DNA of 64,000 bases, taken from contig NZ_CP043627.1 of the NCBI RefSeq assembly GCF_016804325.1, positions 667,001-731,000 of the forward strand, written 5' to 3'. This document shows, in pieces, positions 22,308 to 32,645 of this stretch; within the stretch, counting starts at the first letter, position 1; the number at the start of each line of letters is the position of its first letter. The position numbers and the translations under genes are program-made. The notes under the pieces were generated by a model, which saw only the letters and a list, made by a program, of their open reading frames with translations, ran no database searches and was not told where the DNA came from. This DNA is from Methylobacterium aquaticum (GTDB lineage: Bacteria; Pseudomonadota; Alphaproteobacteria; Rhizobiales; Beijerinckiaceae).

Positions 22308-25300
22308 ATGCCGGGTAAGTGGACGAACGCGTACGAGACCCTGTTTCCCGGCGGGGGCGAGATGGGCGCCCGCCTGCGCGCCCATGACTGGGCGGCGACG
22401 TCCCTCGGGCCGATCGAGGCCTGGCCGCAATCGCTGACCACGGCGGTGCGGATCATGCTCGGCTCCCGCTTCGCCATGTGGATGGCGTGGGGACCCGACC
22501 TCGCGTTCTTCTATAACGACGCGTACGGGCCGACGCTCGGCGTCAAGGAATCCTGGGCGCTGGGCTCGCGCTCGGACGTGGTCTGGGCCGAGATCTGGCC
22601 CGATATCGGGCCGCGCATCGCCCAGGTGCTGCGCACCGGCGAGGCGACCTGGGACGAGGCTTTGCTGCTGTTCCTGGAGCGGCGCGGCTTTACCGAGGAG
22701 AGCTACCACACCTTCTCCTACAGCCCGCTCGCCGACGATGCCGGCACCGTCACCGGCATGCTCTGCGTTGTCTCGGAGGAGACCGAGCGGGTCATCGGCG
22801 AGCGGCGCCTGCGGTCCTTGCGCGACCTCGGCGCCGGCATGGCGGCGGCCCGCACCGCGGCGGAGGTCGGCACCGTCGTCGCCGCCTGCCTCGGGGAGGG
22901 GACCGGCGACCTGCCGGTGGCGCTGGCCTATCTCGCGGGCGACGCGCCGGCCCTGCTGGCCCGGGCGGGAATCGGGCCGGATCACCCGGCCGCCGGACGG
23001 GCGGCCGAGGCCGCTACCGCCGCGATGGACCACCTCGATCCATCCGGCCAAGGTCTCTCCGGCCAAGGCCCCTCCAGCCAGGCCTCGGTGCTGCTGCCGG
23101 TCGAGGCGCTGGGCCCGTCATTTGCCGCCCTGCCGTCCGGCCCCTGGGACCGGCCCCCCACCCACGCGCTCGTCGTGCCGATTGCCCAGCAGGGCCAGGC
23201 CCGTCCGGCCGGGGTGTTCGTCGCGGGCCTCAACCCCTACCGGCCCCTCGACGAGGAATATCGCGGCTTCGTCGAGCTGTTCGTCGGCCAGATCGCCACG
23301 GGGCTCGCCAACGCCAACGCCTACGAGGCCGAGCGGCGCCGGGCCGAGGCCTTCGCTGAGCTCGACCGGCAGAAGACGGTGTTCTTCTCCAACGTCAGCC
23401 ACGAGTTCCGCACGCCCCTGACCCTGATGCTCGGGCCGCTGACCGAGGTGCTGGATTCCGCCCCCGCCACCCTCGATCCCGACACCCGCCGCCTGGTGGA
23501 ACTCGCTCACCGCAACGGCCTGCGGCTCCTGAAGCTCGTCAACGCGCTGCTCGATTTCTCGCGCATCGAGGCCGGCCGGGCGCAAGCCGCCTTCGAGCCC
23601 CTCGACCTCGCCCGCTTCACCGCGGAGCTCGCCTCCAGCTTCCGCTCGGCCACCGACAAGGCCGGCCTCGTCCTCGGCGTCGAGTGCGAGAGCCTGCCGG
23701 AGCCGGCCTTCGTTGATCCCGAGATGTGGGAGAAGGTCGTCCTCAACCTCGTCTCCAACGCCTTCAAGTTCACGCTGGACGGCGGCATCGCCGTGCGGCT
23801 GCGGGCGCAAGGGGGCCGGGCGGTGCTGTCGGTGGCGGATACCGGCCTCGGCATCCCGGAGGCCGAGCTGCCGCGGCTGTTCGAGCGCTTCCACCGGGTC
23901 GAGGGCGCGCAGGGGCGCAGCTTCGAGGGATCGGGCATCGGGCTCGCCCTGGTGCAGGAACTGGTCCGGCTCCATGGCGGTACGGTCGGGGTCGAGAGCA
24001 CGGTGGGCGAGGGCAGCACCTTCACGGTGAGCCTGCCGCTCGGCCGGGCCCACCTGCCGCAGGATCGCATCCGCGCCGCCCGGGCCGGCCTCTCGACCGC
24101 CACCCGCTCCCACGTCTTCGTCGACGAGGCGACGCGCTGGCTCGACGACGGGGCGGTGGGCCCGCCCGATCTCGGCGAGGTGCCCCGTTCCTCCCCGTCC
24201 TGCCTCACCGGCCGGGTGCTGCTCGCCGACGACAACGGCGACATGCGGGCCTATGTCCGGCGCCTGCTCGGCGACAGCGGCCACGTCGTCGAGGCGGTGG
24301 GCGACGGGCAGGCGGCGCTGGAGGCGGCCCGCCGCCACGCGCCCGACCTCGTCCTCTCCGACGTGATGATGCCGGGCCTCGACGGGTTCGGGCTCCTCGC
24401 GGCGCTGCGGGCCGATCCGGCGCTCCGGGGCATTCCGGTGATCCTGCTCTCGGCCCGGGCCGGCGAGGAGGCCCGCATCGAGGGCTTGGCGGCGGGCGCC
24501 GACGACTACCTGATCAAGCCGTTCTCGGCCCGCGAGCTGCTGGCCCGGGTCGAGACCAACCTGCGCCTCGCCCGGGTCCGGCACGAGGCGGCGGATGCCC
24601 TGCGGCGGGTCAACGAGACCCTGGAGGCCCAGGTCACCGAGCGCACCCGCGAGCGCGACCGGATGTGGCGCCTGTCGAAGGACGTGATGCTGGTCGCGCG
24701 CTTCGACGGCACGATCGCGGCGCTCAACCCCGCCTGGCACGCGGTGCTCGGCTGGACGGAAGCCGACCTCGTCGGCCGCCCGTTCCTCGACCTCGTCCAC
24801 CCGGACGACCGCGAGCGCACCCTGGCGGAGACCAGGCGCCTCGCCGACGGCCACGCGACGCTGCTCTTCGAGAACCGCTACCGCCACGCCGACGGCGCCT
24901 ACCGCACCCTGTCCTGGACCGCGGTGCCGGGGGAGGACCACCTGCACGCGGTCGGGCGCGACGTGACCGAGCAGCGCGAGCTGGAGGACGCCTTCCGCCA
25001 GTCGCAGAAGATGGAGGCGGTGGGCCAGCTGACCGGGGGCATCGCGCACGACTTCAACAACCTGCTGACCGGCATCGTCGGCTCCCTCGACCTCCTGTCG
25101 ACGCGCCTGGCGCAGGGCCGTACCGACGTCGCCCCGCGCTACATCGAGGCGGCGCTGACCTCGGCCCACCGGGCCGCGGCGCTGACCCACCGGCTCCTCG
25201 CCTTTGCCCGGCGCCAGCCCCTCGATCCGCGGGCCGTCGATGCCAACGCGCTGGTCGCCTCCCTGGAGGACCTGGTGCGCCGGACGCTCGGCGAGACCGT

Positions 25301-26135
25301 CACCCTGGAGACCCGCCTCGCCGACGGCCTCTGGCCGACGCTGTGCGACGCCAACCAGCTCGAGAGCGCGATCCTCAACCTCGCCATCAACGCCCGCGAC
25401 GCGATGCCCGAGGGCGGGCACCTCGCCATCGAGACCCGCAACGTCACCCTCGACGGGGTCTTCGCCGCCGCCCACGGCGACGTGGCGCCGGGCGCCTATA
25501 TCCGGCTCGCCGTGACCGATACCGGCACCGGCATGCCGCCCGAGGTGGTGCGCCGCGCCTTCGATCCGTTCTTCACCACCAAGCCGATCGGGCAGGGCAC
25601 GGGTCTCGGCCTGTCGATGATCTACGGCTTTGCCCGCCAGTCCGAGGGCCATGCGGTCATCGCCTCGGAGGTCGGCCGCGGCACCACCGTGGCGCTCTAC
25701 CTGCCCCGCCACGACGGTCCCCTCATGGAAGCCGAGAGCCCGGCCGCCGGCCCGGCCGAGCCGCCCGCCGGCAGCGGCGAGACCGTGCTGGTGGTGGAGG
25801 ACGAGCCGGCGGTGCGCGGCCTCATCGTCGACGTGCTGCGCGATCTCGGCTACCAGGCGCTCGAGGCCCAGGACGGTCCGGCCGGCCTCGCGGCCCTGCG
25901 GGGAGCCGCCCGCATCGATCTCCTCGTCACCGATGTCGGCCTGCCGGGCCTCAACGGCCGCCAGCTTGCGGATGCCGCCCGCGAGCACCGCCCGGGGCTC
26001 AAGGTGCTGTTCATCACCGGCTACGCCGAGAACGCCGCCATGGCGGGATTTCTCGCCCCCGGGATGCAGATGATCACGAAGCCCTTCCCGGTCGATCTCC
26101 TGGCGCGCAAGATCCGGGCGATGATCGAGGGCTGA
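22308..26135 (+). CDS. Hybrid sensor histidine kinase with two kinase cores and two receiver domains
   Basis: A 1275-residue soluble-looking signalling protein with no evident membrane segment. Order: PAS-like N-terminal domain (about 1-160), GAF-like region (about 170-345), first HisKA with [12 protein letters not shown] (about 364), first ATPase ([22 protein letters not shown]), first receiver (about 638-760, Asp in [10 protein letters not shown], Lys in DDYLIKPF), coiled segment, PAS domain (about 785-890), second HisKA with [13 protein letters not shown] (about 912), second ATPase ([22 protein letters not shown]), and a terminal receiver (about 1160-1275, Asp in [10 protein letters not shown]). 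The ATG at 22308 precedes the conserved N-terminal domain. No response regulator is adjacent; output is presumably by phosphorelay. Confidence 0.93.
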   Translation: MPGKWTNAYETLFPGGGEMGARLRAHDWAATSLGPIEAWPQSLTTAVRIMLGSRFAMWMAWGPDLAFFYNDAYGPTLGVKESWALGSRSDVVWAEIWPDIGPRIAQVLRTGEATWDEALLLFLERRGFTEESYHTFSYSPLADDAGTVTGMLCVVSEETERVIGERRLRSLRDLGAGMAAARTAAEVGTVVAACLGEGTGDLPVALAYLAGDAPALLARAGIGPDHPAAGRAAEAATAAMDHLDPSGQGLSGQGPSSQASVLLPVEALGPSFAALPSGPWDRPPTHALVVPIAQQGQARPAGVFVAGLNPYRPLDEEYRGFVELFVGQIATGLANANAYEAERRRAEAFAELDRQKTVFFSNVSHEFRTPLTLMLGPLTEVLDSAPATLDPDTRRLVELAHRNGLRLLKLVNALLDFSRIEAGRAQAAFEPLDLARFTAELASSFRSATDKAGLVLGVECESLPEPAFVDPEMWEKVVLNLVSNAFKFTLDGGIAVRLRAQGGRAVLSVADTGLGIPEAELPRLFERFHRVEGAQGRSFEGSGIGLALVQELVRLHGGTVGVESTVGEGSTFTVSLPLGRAHLPQDRIRAARAGLSTATRSHVFVDEATRWLDDGAVGPPDLGEVPRSSPSCLTGRVLLADDNGDMRAYVRRLLGDSGHVVEAVGDGQAALEAARRHAPDLVLSDVMMPGLDGFGLLAALRADPALRGIPVILLSARAGEEARIEGLAAGADDYLIKPFSARELLARVETNLRLARVRHEAADALRRVNETLEAQVTERTRERDRMWRLSKDVMLVARFDGTIAALNPAWHAVLGWTEADLVGRPFLDLVHPDDRERTLAETRRLADGHATLLFENRYRHADGAYRTLSWTAVPGEDHLHAVGRDVTEQRELEDAFRQSQKMEAVGQLTGGIAHDFNNLLTGIVGSLDLLSTRLAQGRTDVAPRYIEAALTSAHRAAALTHRLLAFARRQPLDPRAVDANALVASLEDLVRRTLGETVTLETRLADGLWPTLCDANQLESAILNLAINARDAMPEGGHLAIETRNVTLDGVFAAAHGDVAPGAYIRLAVTDTGTGMPPEVVRRAFDPFFTTKPIGQGTGLGLSMIYGFARQSEGHAVIASEVGRGTTVALYLPRHDGPLMEAESPAAGPAEPPAGSGETVLVVEDEPAVRGLIVDVLRDLGYQALEAQDGPAGLAALRGAARIDLLVTDVGLPGLNGRQLADAAREHRPGLKVLFITGYAENAAMAGFLAPGMQMITKPFPVDLLARKIRAMIEG

Positions 26136-26420
26136 TCCCCCGCCCGGAACACGTCGCCCGGAACGCACCCGATCCGCCGACATCATCCCGCTCGGGGCAT
26201 CCCTCTGGGGGTGCCACCCATGCGGGGGGCGGGGTGGACCTGCGGGCGGAACCCCTGTAATGGCTGCCTCCTCCACGAAAAGACCGTAGGGATTCCCCGC
26301 GCGCCGCAGAGCGCCCGCCGCCGATGCGGCCGGCCCTCTCCACGAGGCCACGAGCTGCCAGGCCGTGCCTCCGGAGCCGATTCGATCCCCGCGCGTCGCT
26401 ATCACCGGGATCGAATCCAC

Positions 26421-28100
26421 GTGCCTTTTCCTGTTCTGCCCGCCCCCCTCGCCAAGGCCCTCGCCGACCGCGGCTACGAAGACCCGACGCCGGTCCAGGC
26501 CGCCGTCCTCGAGCCCGAGACCGAGGGGCGCGACCTCGTCGTCTCGGCCCAGACCGGCTCCGGCAAGACCGTCGCCTACGGCCTGGCCCTCGCCCGCACG
26601 CTGCTGGGCGATGCCGAGATGCTGCCCGCCCCCGGTGCGCCGCTCGCGCTGGTGATCGCGCCGACCCGTGAGCTGGCGCTCCAGGTCCACCGCGAGCTGT
26701 CCTGGCTCTACGGCCCGGCCGGCGCCCGCGTCGTCTCCTGCGTCGGCGGCATGGATCCGCGGCGCGAGAGCCGCTGGCTCGCCGACGGCGTCCACATCGT
26801 GGTCGGTACCCCCGGCCGCCTGCGCGACCACCTCGAGCGGCGCAACCTCGACCCCTCGGCCTTGCGCGCCGTGGTGCTCGACGAGGCCGACGAGATGCTC
26901 GATCTCGGCTTCCGCGAGGACCTCGAATTCATCCTCGGCACGACGCCGGCCGAGCGGCGCACCCTGCTGTTCTCCGCCACCCTGCCGAAGGCCATCGTGG
27001 CGCTCGCCGAGTCCTACCAGCGCGATGCGAAGCGGATCGCGGTGGTCGGCGAGACCAAGGCCCATGCCGACATCGAGTACCGCGCCTTCCGCATCCTGCC
27101 GCGGGAGACGGAGCTCGTGGTGGTCAACACCCTGCGCCAGATCGAGGCGCGCACCGCGATCGTGTTCTGCAACACCCGCAATTCCGTGCGCCACCTCCAG
27201 GCGGTGCTGACCGAGCGCGGCTTCCAGGCCGTGGCGCTCTCGGGCGAGCTCGGCCAGGGCGAGCGCAACGCCGCCCTCCAGGCGCTGCGCGACGGCCGCG
27301 CCCGGGTCTGCGTCGCCACCGACGTCGCCGCCCGCGGCATCGACCTGCCGGGTCTCGGCCTCGTCATCCATGCCGAGCTGCCCAACGACGCGGAGGTGAT
27401 GCAGCACCGCTCCGGCCGCACCGGCCGGGCCGGCCGCAAGGGCATCAGCGTGCTCCTGGTGCCGCCGTCCCGCCGCCGCCGGGCCGAGGAGCTGATGGTG
27501 CGGGCGAACGTGGTCCCGGTCTGGTCCGGCCCGCCGCCGGCCGACGAGATCCGCACCCTCGACCAGGAGCGCCTGCTCCAGGACCCGCTCGTCACCGACG
27601 AGGTGAGCGACGAGGACCGGGCGATGGCCCAGTCGCTGCTCGCCCAGCGCTCGGCCGAGGATCTGGCCGCCGCCCTGGTGCGGGCCTACCGCTCGCGCCT
27701 GCCGGCGCCCGAGGAGGTCACCGATCCGGGCTTCACCACCGGCCGCGGCGCGATGACCAAGCGCGAGACGACCCCGCGGGACGGCCCGCGCGCCCCGTTC
27801 GGGTCGAGCGTGTGGTTCCGCCTCAATGTCGGCCGGCGCGACAATGCCGATCCGCGCCGCCTGCTGCCGATGCTGTGCCGCCGCGGCGACGTGACCCGCG
27901 AGGAGATCGGCGCGATCCGCATCTTCGACCGCGAGACCAAGTTCGAGGTCCGCGGCGGCGCCGCCGAGCGCTTCGCCCACACCTTCCCGCGCACCGGCCC
28001 GGCCGACCTCCAGGTCGAGGCCCTGGCCGGCGGCGAAGCCGAGGTCCCGCCGCGTCCCCGCCAGCCCCGGCGCAGCAACAACACCGCCCGGCGGGGGTGA
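26421..28100 (+). CDS. DEAD/DEAH box RNA helicase with DbpA-like RNA-binding C-terminus
   Basis: ATP-dependent RNA helicase. 559 residues. Motifs in order: Q-motif GYEDPTPVQ, Walker A AQTGSGKT (about 43), PTRELALQVH, TPGRLRDHLE, DEAD in VLDEADEMLD (about 152), SATLPK, then in the second RecA domain VFCNTRNSVRHL, ATDVAARGIDLP and HRSGRTGRAGR. The final part (about 463-540, SVWFRLNVGRRDNADPRRLL to EIGAIRIFDRETKFEV) is the DbpA RNA-binding fold, which in characterised members targets 23S rRNA. I start at the GTG at 26421 (PFPVLPAPLAKAL is the usual start); upstream translation is low-complexity. The ribosome-binding site is weak. Confidence 0.9.
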   Translation: MPFPVLPAPLAKALADRGYEDPTPVQAAVLEPETEGRDLVVSAQTGSGKTVAYGLALARTLLGDAEMLPAPGAPLALVIAPTRELALQVHRELSWLYGPAGARVVSCVGGMDPRRESRWLADGVHIVVGTPGRLRDHLERRNLDPSALRAVVLDEADEMLDLGFREDLEFILGTTPAERRTLLFSATLPKAIVALAESYQRDAKRIAVVGETKAHADIEYRAFRILPRETELVVVNTLRQIEARTAIVFCNTRNSVRHLQAVLTERGFQAVALSGELGQGERNAALQALRDGRARVCVATDVAARGIDLPGLGLVIHAELPNDAEVMQHRSGRTGRAGRKGISVLLVPPSRRRRAEELMVRANVVPVWSGPPPADEIRTLDQERLLQDPLVTDEVSDEDRAMAQSLLAQRSAEDLAAALVRAYRSRLPAPEEVTDPGFTTGRGAMTKRETTPRDGPRAPFGSSVWFRLNVGRRDNADPRRLLPMLCRRGDVTREEIGAIRIFDRETKFEVRGGAAERFAHTFPRTGPADLQVEALAGGEAEVPPRPRQPRRSNNTARRG

Positions 28101-28128
28101 ACTTCCGCTCTCTCGATCCCTCCCCCCT

Positions 28129-28365
28129 CTGCGCGTGGCTGTCGCTGAAAAGAATGGCGCGTCTCCCCTCTCCCGTGTGGGAGAGGGGTCGGGGGTGAGG
28201 GTGACACGCTTCAGTATAAAGCTGAGATCGTCGTGCTGGCAGCTCGACGGCTCAGGGTCATTGCGGAATCGTGTCACCCTCACCCCTACCCCTCTCCCAC
28301 ACGGGAGAGGGGATCCCGCGCTTGATTCTCAAAGGGATTTGCCCTGGATAGTCCTGCCGCAGAGG
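28129..28365. repeat. Palindromic intergenic repeat, family A, copy 3
   Basis: Same orientation and architecture as the copy at 21275: CTGCGCGTGGCTGTCGCTG at the left end, ggatagtcctgccgcag at the right, GGGGTGAGGGTGACACG and its inverse CGTGTCACCCTCACCCC inside, and a centre containing gtgctggcagctcgacggctc. It occupies almost the entire helicase to epimerase gap. Confidence 0.8.
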
Positions 28366-28403
28366 GGGGAGGGTTCACGCCCGGCCAGCCCTACGAGGCC
28401 CCG

Positions 28404-29282
28404 ATGACCGACACCGTCGAGATCCGCCACCGCGACACCACCGCCCGCCTCGCCCTCGCCGGGGCCGAGCCGGTCTCCTGGCGGGTCGGCGGCACCGAGT
28501 ACCTGTGGGAGGGCGATCCGGCGCACTGGAACCGCCATGCGCCCTGGCTCTTCCCGGTGGTCGGCGCCTCCGCCGGGGGCGCCGTCACGGTGGCGGGCCG
28601 GGCCTACCCGATGGCGCAGCACGGGTTCGCCCGCGACAGCCGCTTCACGGTGGTGGCGCAGGCCGAGGACAGCGTGACCCTGCGCCTGACCGACGCCCCG
28701 GAATCCCGCACGCATTACCCGTTCGCCTTCCGCCTCGACATCACCGCCACGGTGCGGGACGGCGCGCTGACCTTCGCCTGCGAGGTCCACAATCCGGGCT
28801 CGGAACCGCTGCCCTACGGCCTCGGCTTCCACCCGGCCTTTCCCTGGCCCTTCGCCGGCGGCGAGCGCGCGGCCGGGGGCGGCTACGCGGTGCGCTTCGA
28901 GCAGCCCGAGCGGCCGGCGGTGCCCGAGGTCGGGCCCGGCGGGCTGCTGGTGCGCTCCGAGCGCGCGCTGCCCCTCGCCGGCGACACCCTGCCCCTCGAT
29001 CCCGAGATGTTCACCGAGGCGCTGGTGTTCCTGAACGCCCGCAGCCGGGCGATGCACTTCACCGCCCCGTCGGGCGCGACGATCACCCTCGAGGCCGAGG
29101 ATTTCCCGCATCTCGCGGTCTGGACGAAGCCGACGGCGCCGTTCCTGTCCCTCGAATGCTGGACCGGCCACGCCGACTGGATGGGCTTTTCCGGCGAGCT
29201 GGCGGAGCGCGATTCGCAACGCCTGCTGGCGCCGGGCGCGAGCGCCCGCCACGGCGTCACCTTGCGCTTCACCCCCGCCTGA
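28404..29282 (+). CDS. Aldose 1-epimerase family protein (LacX-like)
   Basis: A 292-residue galactose-mutarotase-fold protein. It has the WLFPVVGA segment, the family His in MAQHGFARDSRFTV (about residue 72), YGLGFHPAFPWP (about 138) with the second His, and the Glu near the C-terminus in ALVFLNARS and FLSLECWTG. These match the LacX-like branch of aldose epimerases, which act on hexoses or hexose-6-phosphates. Substrate not resolved. The ATG at 28404 sits just downstream of repeat copy 3; xerC-like gene follows 69 bp later. Confidence 0.85.
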   Translation: MTDTVEIRHRDTTARLALAGAEPVSWRVGGTEYLWEGDPAHWNRHAPWLFPVVGASAGGAVTVAGRAYPMAQHGFARDSRFTVVAQAEDSVTLRLTDAPESRTHYPFAFRLDITATVRDGALTFACEVHNPGSEPLPYGLGFHPAFPWPFAGGERAAGGGYAVRFEQPERPAVPEVGPGGLLVRSERALPLAGDTLPLDPEMFTEALVFLNARSRAMHFTAPSGATITLEAEDFPHLAVWTKPTAPFLSLECWTGHADWMGFSGELAERDSQRLLAPGASARHGVTLRFTPA

Positions 29283-29351
29283 CCGGGAACGTCAACCCCC
29301 CATAAACCGGATCGGGGGCCTATTCGGTCTCCAACCGGAGCCCGGCCCCCA

Positions 29352-30317
29352 ATGTCCGACGCAGAATCCGTCGACCTGCTGCTGCCCGGCGCCCCCGACG
29401 TGCGGGCGGCGGCGATCACCTGGCTCGACGGGCTGGCCACGGAGCGGCGCCTGTCGCCCAACACCGTCGAGGCCTATCGGCGCGACCTGCGCCAGTTCCT
29501 CGCCCACCTGGCCAAGGGGGGCACGAACCCCGACATCCCGACCCTGATCGGGTTGAAGCCCCGGGACGTCCGCGGCTTCATGTCGGCGCGACGCCAGGAC
29601 GGCGTCGGCGGGCGCAGCCTGATGCGGGCGCTCGCGGGCCTGCGCTCGTTTGCCCGCCACCTCGACCGGGAGGGCCACGGCAGCGTCGCGGCTCTGTCCG
29701 CGGTGCGATCGCCCAAGGTCGAGCGGCGCCTGCCCCGCCCGCTCCCGGTCGCGGCCGCCATCGCGATGGCGAGCCCCGACATCCGGCTCGGTGAGGATCG
29801 TCCCTCCTGGGTGCTGTCCCGCGACGCCGCGGTGCTGGCGCTCCTCTACGGCTCGGGCCTGCGCATCTCGGAGGCGCTCGGCCTCACGCGGCGCGATGCG
29901 CCGGTCGGCGGGGTCGATGCCGTGACGGTGGTCGGCAAGGGCCAGAAGACCCGCAGCGTGCCGGCGATCGCCCAGGTCCAGGCCGCGGTGGAGGAGTACC
30001 TGAAGCTCTGCCCCTACGCCCTGCCGCCGGAGGGGCCGCTCTTCGTCGGCGCCAAGGGCGGTCCGCTCTCGCCGCGGATCGTGCAGCTCGCCGTCGCCTC
30101 GATGCGCGGGGCTTTGGGGCTGCCCTCGACCGCGACGCCGCACGCCCTGCGCCACTCCTTCGCCAGCCACCTGCTCGCCCGCCAGGGCGACCTGCGGGCG
30201 ATCCAGGAATTGCTGGGCCACGCCTCCCTGGCGACGACGCAGGTCTACACCAAGGTCGACTCCGCCCGCCTGCTCGACGCCTTCGACGCCGCGCATCCGC
30301 GGGCGCGGGCTTCTTGA
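29352..30317 (+). CDS. xerC: Tyrosine recombinase XerC-like
   Basis: Site-specific recombinase, probably resolving chromosome dimers at dif. 321 residues. The N-terminal SAM-like core-binding domain is 20-110 (LSPNTVEAYRRDLRQFLAHL). The catalytic domain has Arg in GSGLRISEALGL, Lys in VGKGQKTRSVP, the HALRHSFASHLL box, LGHASLATTQ and the nucleophile Tyr in QVYTKVD. All R-K-H-R-H-Y residues are present. No mobile-element neighbours or attachment repeats are seen, so the housekeeping XerC role is more likely than an integrase. Ribosome-binding site GGAG in cggagcccggccccc. Confidence 0.9.
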   Translation: MSDAESVDLLLPGAPDVRAAAITWLDGLATERRLSPNTVEAYRRDLRQFLAHLAKGGTNPDIPTLIGLKPRDVRGFMSARRQDGVGGRSLMRALAGLRSFARHLDREGHGSVAALSAVRSPKVERRLPRPLPVAAAIAMASPDIRLGEDRPSWVLSRDAAVLALLYGSGLRISEALGLTRRDAPVGGVDAVTVVGKGQKTRSVPAIAQVQAAVEEYLKLCPYALPPEGPLFVGAKGGPLSPRIVQLAVASMRGALGLPSTATPHALRHSFASHLLARQGDLRAIQELLGHASLATTQVYTKVDSARLLDAFDAAHPRARAS

Positions 30318-30371
30318 GAATCTGGTTGAACGGAGGGCTTTTGCGGATGTCTGACGAGAGTTTAATATAAC

Positions 30372-30511
30372 CCACCCTCCACCTCATCCTGAGGTGTTAG
30401 TCGATCGAAGATCGACTGACCTCGAAGGAGGGCTCCAGAAGTCTCAGAGATTTCTGGAGCCCTCCTTCGAGGCTCCTTTCAGTCGCACCTCAGGATGAGG
30501 TCGCGGATGGG
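30372..30511. repeat. Palindromic intergenic repeat, family B, copy 1
   Basis: Outer arms CACCTCATCCTGAGGTG and CACCTCAGGATGAGGTC face each other. The inner arms are CTCGAAGGAGGGCTCCAGAA and TTCTGGAGCCCTCCTTCGAG around gtctcagaga. It sits between two convergent genes, xerC and the MFS gene, and could act as a bidirectional terminator. A second copy is at 37199. Confidence 0.8.
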
Positions 30512-30560
30512 AGGGACGATCGCCGCTGGCTGCATATCACTGTCGTATATAGGGTGCCAG

Positions 30561-32024
30561 CTACTCCGCCGGCACCTCGCGCGCCCGCCCGAGCGCGACG
30601 TGCGGCACCAGGAGCGCGGTGGCGAAGGCGGCCGCCGAAATGATCAGCACCGCCCAGAAGGTCTGGTGCAGGGCGTGCTGGAGCACCATCCGCACGGTCT
30701 CGGCCTCCCCCGGCAGGCCGCCCGCCGCCAGGGCCTGCTGGAGGCTGTCCGCCGTGACGGTGCTGCCCGCCGCCGAGAGCCCGTGATTGAGCACCGCGCC
30801 GAAGATCGTGGCGCCGAGCGTGCTGCCGAGGTTGCGCGAGAAGATGTTCGAGGCGGTGGCGCTGCCGCGCTGGGTCCAGGGCACGATCTCCTGGATCAGC
30901 ATCAGGGACGCGTTGCTCAGGAGCCCCATGCCGAAGCCCATGACGAGCGAGCCGACGCCGGCCTGGACTGGGTGGCTGCCGGGCTGGAGCGTCACGATGG
31001 CGAGCGCGCCGAGCGGCAGCATCAGGCCGCCGGTGACCAGGATGCGGCGCAGGCCGAACCGGTGCAGGGAGCGCGCCGCCAGCGTCGCGCCCATCGGCCA
31101 GCCGAGCACCATCACGGTCAGCGCCATGCCGGCGACGATCGGCGTCTGCCCGAGCACGCCCTGCACGTACATCGGCAGGAAGGTGGTGAGCCCGATGAGC
31201 GCCATGCCGGCGAGCAGCGACGTGCCGTTGGCGGCGGCGATCGGCCGGCGGCGCCAGAGCGCGGCGTCGATCACCGGCTCCCGCGCCCGCCGCTCCTGGA
31301 ACGCCAGCAGCACGGCCGCGACGATCCCGAGCCCGGCGGCGATGCCGACCACCGTCCAGCGCGCCTCGCCGGCCTCGGTCAGCGCCACCATCAGCGCGGC
31401 GACCGTGAGGGTGAACAGGGCGGCGCCCGCCGCATCGACCGGCCGGCGCTCGCGCCGCTCGCCCTCGTGCAGGAAGGCGACGAACAGGCCGCTCGCGACG
31501 AGGCCGACCGGCAGGTTGATCCAGAAGATCCACGACCAGGAGGCGTGCGCGATGATGAAGCCGCCCGCCACCGGCCCGACCACCGCCGAGATCGCCCAGA
31601 CGCTGGCGAGGAAGCCCTGGATCCGCCCGCGCTCCTGCGCGGAGTAGAGGTCGCCCACGATGGTGAGCGAGACCGGCTGGATCGCGCCCGCGCCGATGCC
31701 CTGGATCAGCCGGAACGCGATCATCGCCGGCATCGACCAGGCGAAGCCGCACAGCACCGAGGCCGCGAGGAACACCGCGATGCCGGCAAGCAGCACGGGC
31801 TTCCTCCCGTGGATGTCCGCGAGCTTGCCGAACACGATCGTGGCGGCGGTCTGGGTCAGGAGGAAGCCGGAAAACACCCAGGCATAGAGGGAGAGCCCGC
31901 CGAGCTCGCCGACGATGCCCGGCATCGCCGTGGAGATGATGGTCGCCTCGATCGCCACCATCGCCATCGAGGCCATGACGGCGGCGATCACAAGGGGACG
32001 GCGCGTCGTCCGGGAGGTGGTCAT
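30561..32024 (-). CDS. MFS transporter, DHA2-type drug efflux
   Basis: Proton-driven efflux pump in the cytoplasmic membrane. 487 residues, highly hydrophobic, with about 14 predicted membrane segments as judged by eye. Landmarks are the first-helix motif VAIEATIISTAMPGIV, the loop 2-3 motif GKLADIHGRKPVL (motif A) and GWSW-type SWSWIFWINLPVGL typical of the DHA2/EmrB group. The ATG at 32024 was chosen because the upstream translation is Arg/Pro-rich and not membrane-like. It lies 113 bp downstream of the Lrp regulator on the same strand, which may control it. Drug specificity unknown. Confidence 0.88.
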   Translation of the reverse strand: MTTSRTTRRPLVIAAVMASMAMVAIEATIISTAMPGIVGELGGLSLYAWVFSGFLLTQTAATIVFGKLADIHGRKPVLLAGIAVFLAASVLCGFAWSMPAMIAFRLIQGIGAGAIQPVSLTIVGDLYSAQERGRIQGFLASVWAISAVVGPVAGGFIIAHASWSWIFWINLPVGLVASGLFVAFLHEGERRERRPVDAAGAALFTLTVAALMVALTEAGEARWTVVGIAAGLGIVAAVLLAFQERRAREPVIDAALWRRRPIAAANGTSLLAGMALIGLTTFLPMYVQGVLGQTPIVAGMALTVMVLGWPMGATLAARSLHRFGLRRILVTGGLMLPLGALAIVTLQPGSHPVQAGVGSLVMGFGMGLLSNASLMLIQEIVPWTQRGSATASNIFSRNLGSTLGATIFGAVLNHGLSAAGSTVTADSLQQALAAGGLPGEAETVRMVLQHALHQTFWAVLIISAAAFATALLVPHVALGRAREVPAE

Positions 32025-32137
32025 GCGGGGCTTCGTCGGGCAGGGGGGAGGATATCGGCCGCAGCTAGACCGATCGGCCCGGAAAGCAACCGGCGCCCGG
32101 CGCAGGCCAGACCCGCGCAATTGTGCGCGGCGTCGAC

Positions 32138-32599
32138 TTACTCAGCGTAAGTCACCGGCAGGGCGGTGGTGTACTTGATCCGCTCCATCGCGAAGGCGGA
32201 ACTGACGTCGTAGAGTTCGACCGACTGGATCAGCCGCTTGTAGACCCGGTCATAGGCCGCGATGTCGGGCACGACGATGCGCAACAAGTAGTCGATCTCG
32301 CCGCTCATGCGGTAGAACTCAACCACTTCGGGGATCTGCGCCACGGCGGCGCAGAAGCGCTCGGCCCAGTCGGCATTATGCCGGTTGGTGCGCACCGAGA
32401 CGAACACCGTGACGCCGACCCGCATCCGGTCGGGATCGAGGAGCGCCACCCGGCGCTGGATCACCCCTTGCGCCTCCAGCTTCTGGATCCGCCGCCAGCA
32501 CGGCGAGGCCGACAGGCCGACCCGGGCGGCGATCGCCTCGAGCGATTCGGCCGCGTTCTCCTGGAGGCACAACAGGATTTTCCGGTCGAACTCGTCCAC
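32138..32599 (-). CDS. Lrp/AsnC family transcriptional regulator
   Basis: A 153-residue feast/famine regulator. The N-terminal winged helix contains DRKILLCLQENAAESLEAIA and the recognition helix VGLSASPCWRRIQKLE. The C-terminal RAM effector domain is about 65-150, with VSVRTNRHNADWAERF, VVEFYRMSGEIDYLLRIVV and VSSAFAMERIKYTTALPV. I prefer the GTG at 32599 (DEFDRKIL is the usual start); a TTG at 32614 in the same frame is possible. Divergent from the DUF6356 gene, with an Lrp-type palindrome between them. Likely ligand: an amino acid. Confidence 0.9.
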   Translation of the reverse strand: MDEFDRKILLCLQENAAESLEAIAARVGLSASPCWRRIQKLEAQGVIQRRVALLDPDRMRVGVTVFVSVRTNRHNADWAERFCAAVAQIPEVVEFYRMSGEIDYLLRIVVPDIAAYDRVYKRLIQSVELYDVSSAFAMERIKYTTALPVTYAE

Positions 32600-32628
32600 G
32601 CGAAATTTTCCCAACCGATCGCGATATA

Positions 32629-32645
32629 GCGCAACCTGATTGCGC
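32629..32645. promoter_or_regulatory. Lrp-type operator candidate GCGCAA-CCTGA-TTGCGC
   Basis: A perfect 17-bp palindrome in the divergent intergenic region, 30 bp upstream of the Lrp start and about 100 bp upstream of the DUF6356 gene. Lrp/AsnC members commonly bind such TTGC/GCAA-ended palindromes and autoregulate. Nearby AT-rich inverted segments (cgaaattttcc and ggaaaatttgc) could be further contacts. Confidence 0.5.

Noticed and set aside
23118..28283. Very long (1721 codons) minus-strand open frame across the sensor kinase and helicase
   Set aside because: Antisense to two well-supported genes and rich in Arg/Gly/Ala/Asp with no domain; an artefact of high GC.
29352..30317. Integrase of a mobile element
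   Set aside because: No attachment repeats, no cargo genes, no tRNA nearby; XerC is more likely.
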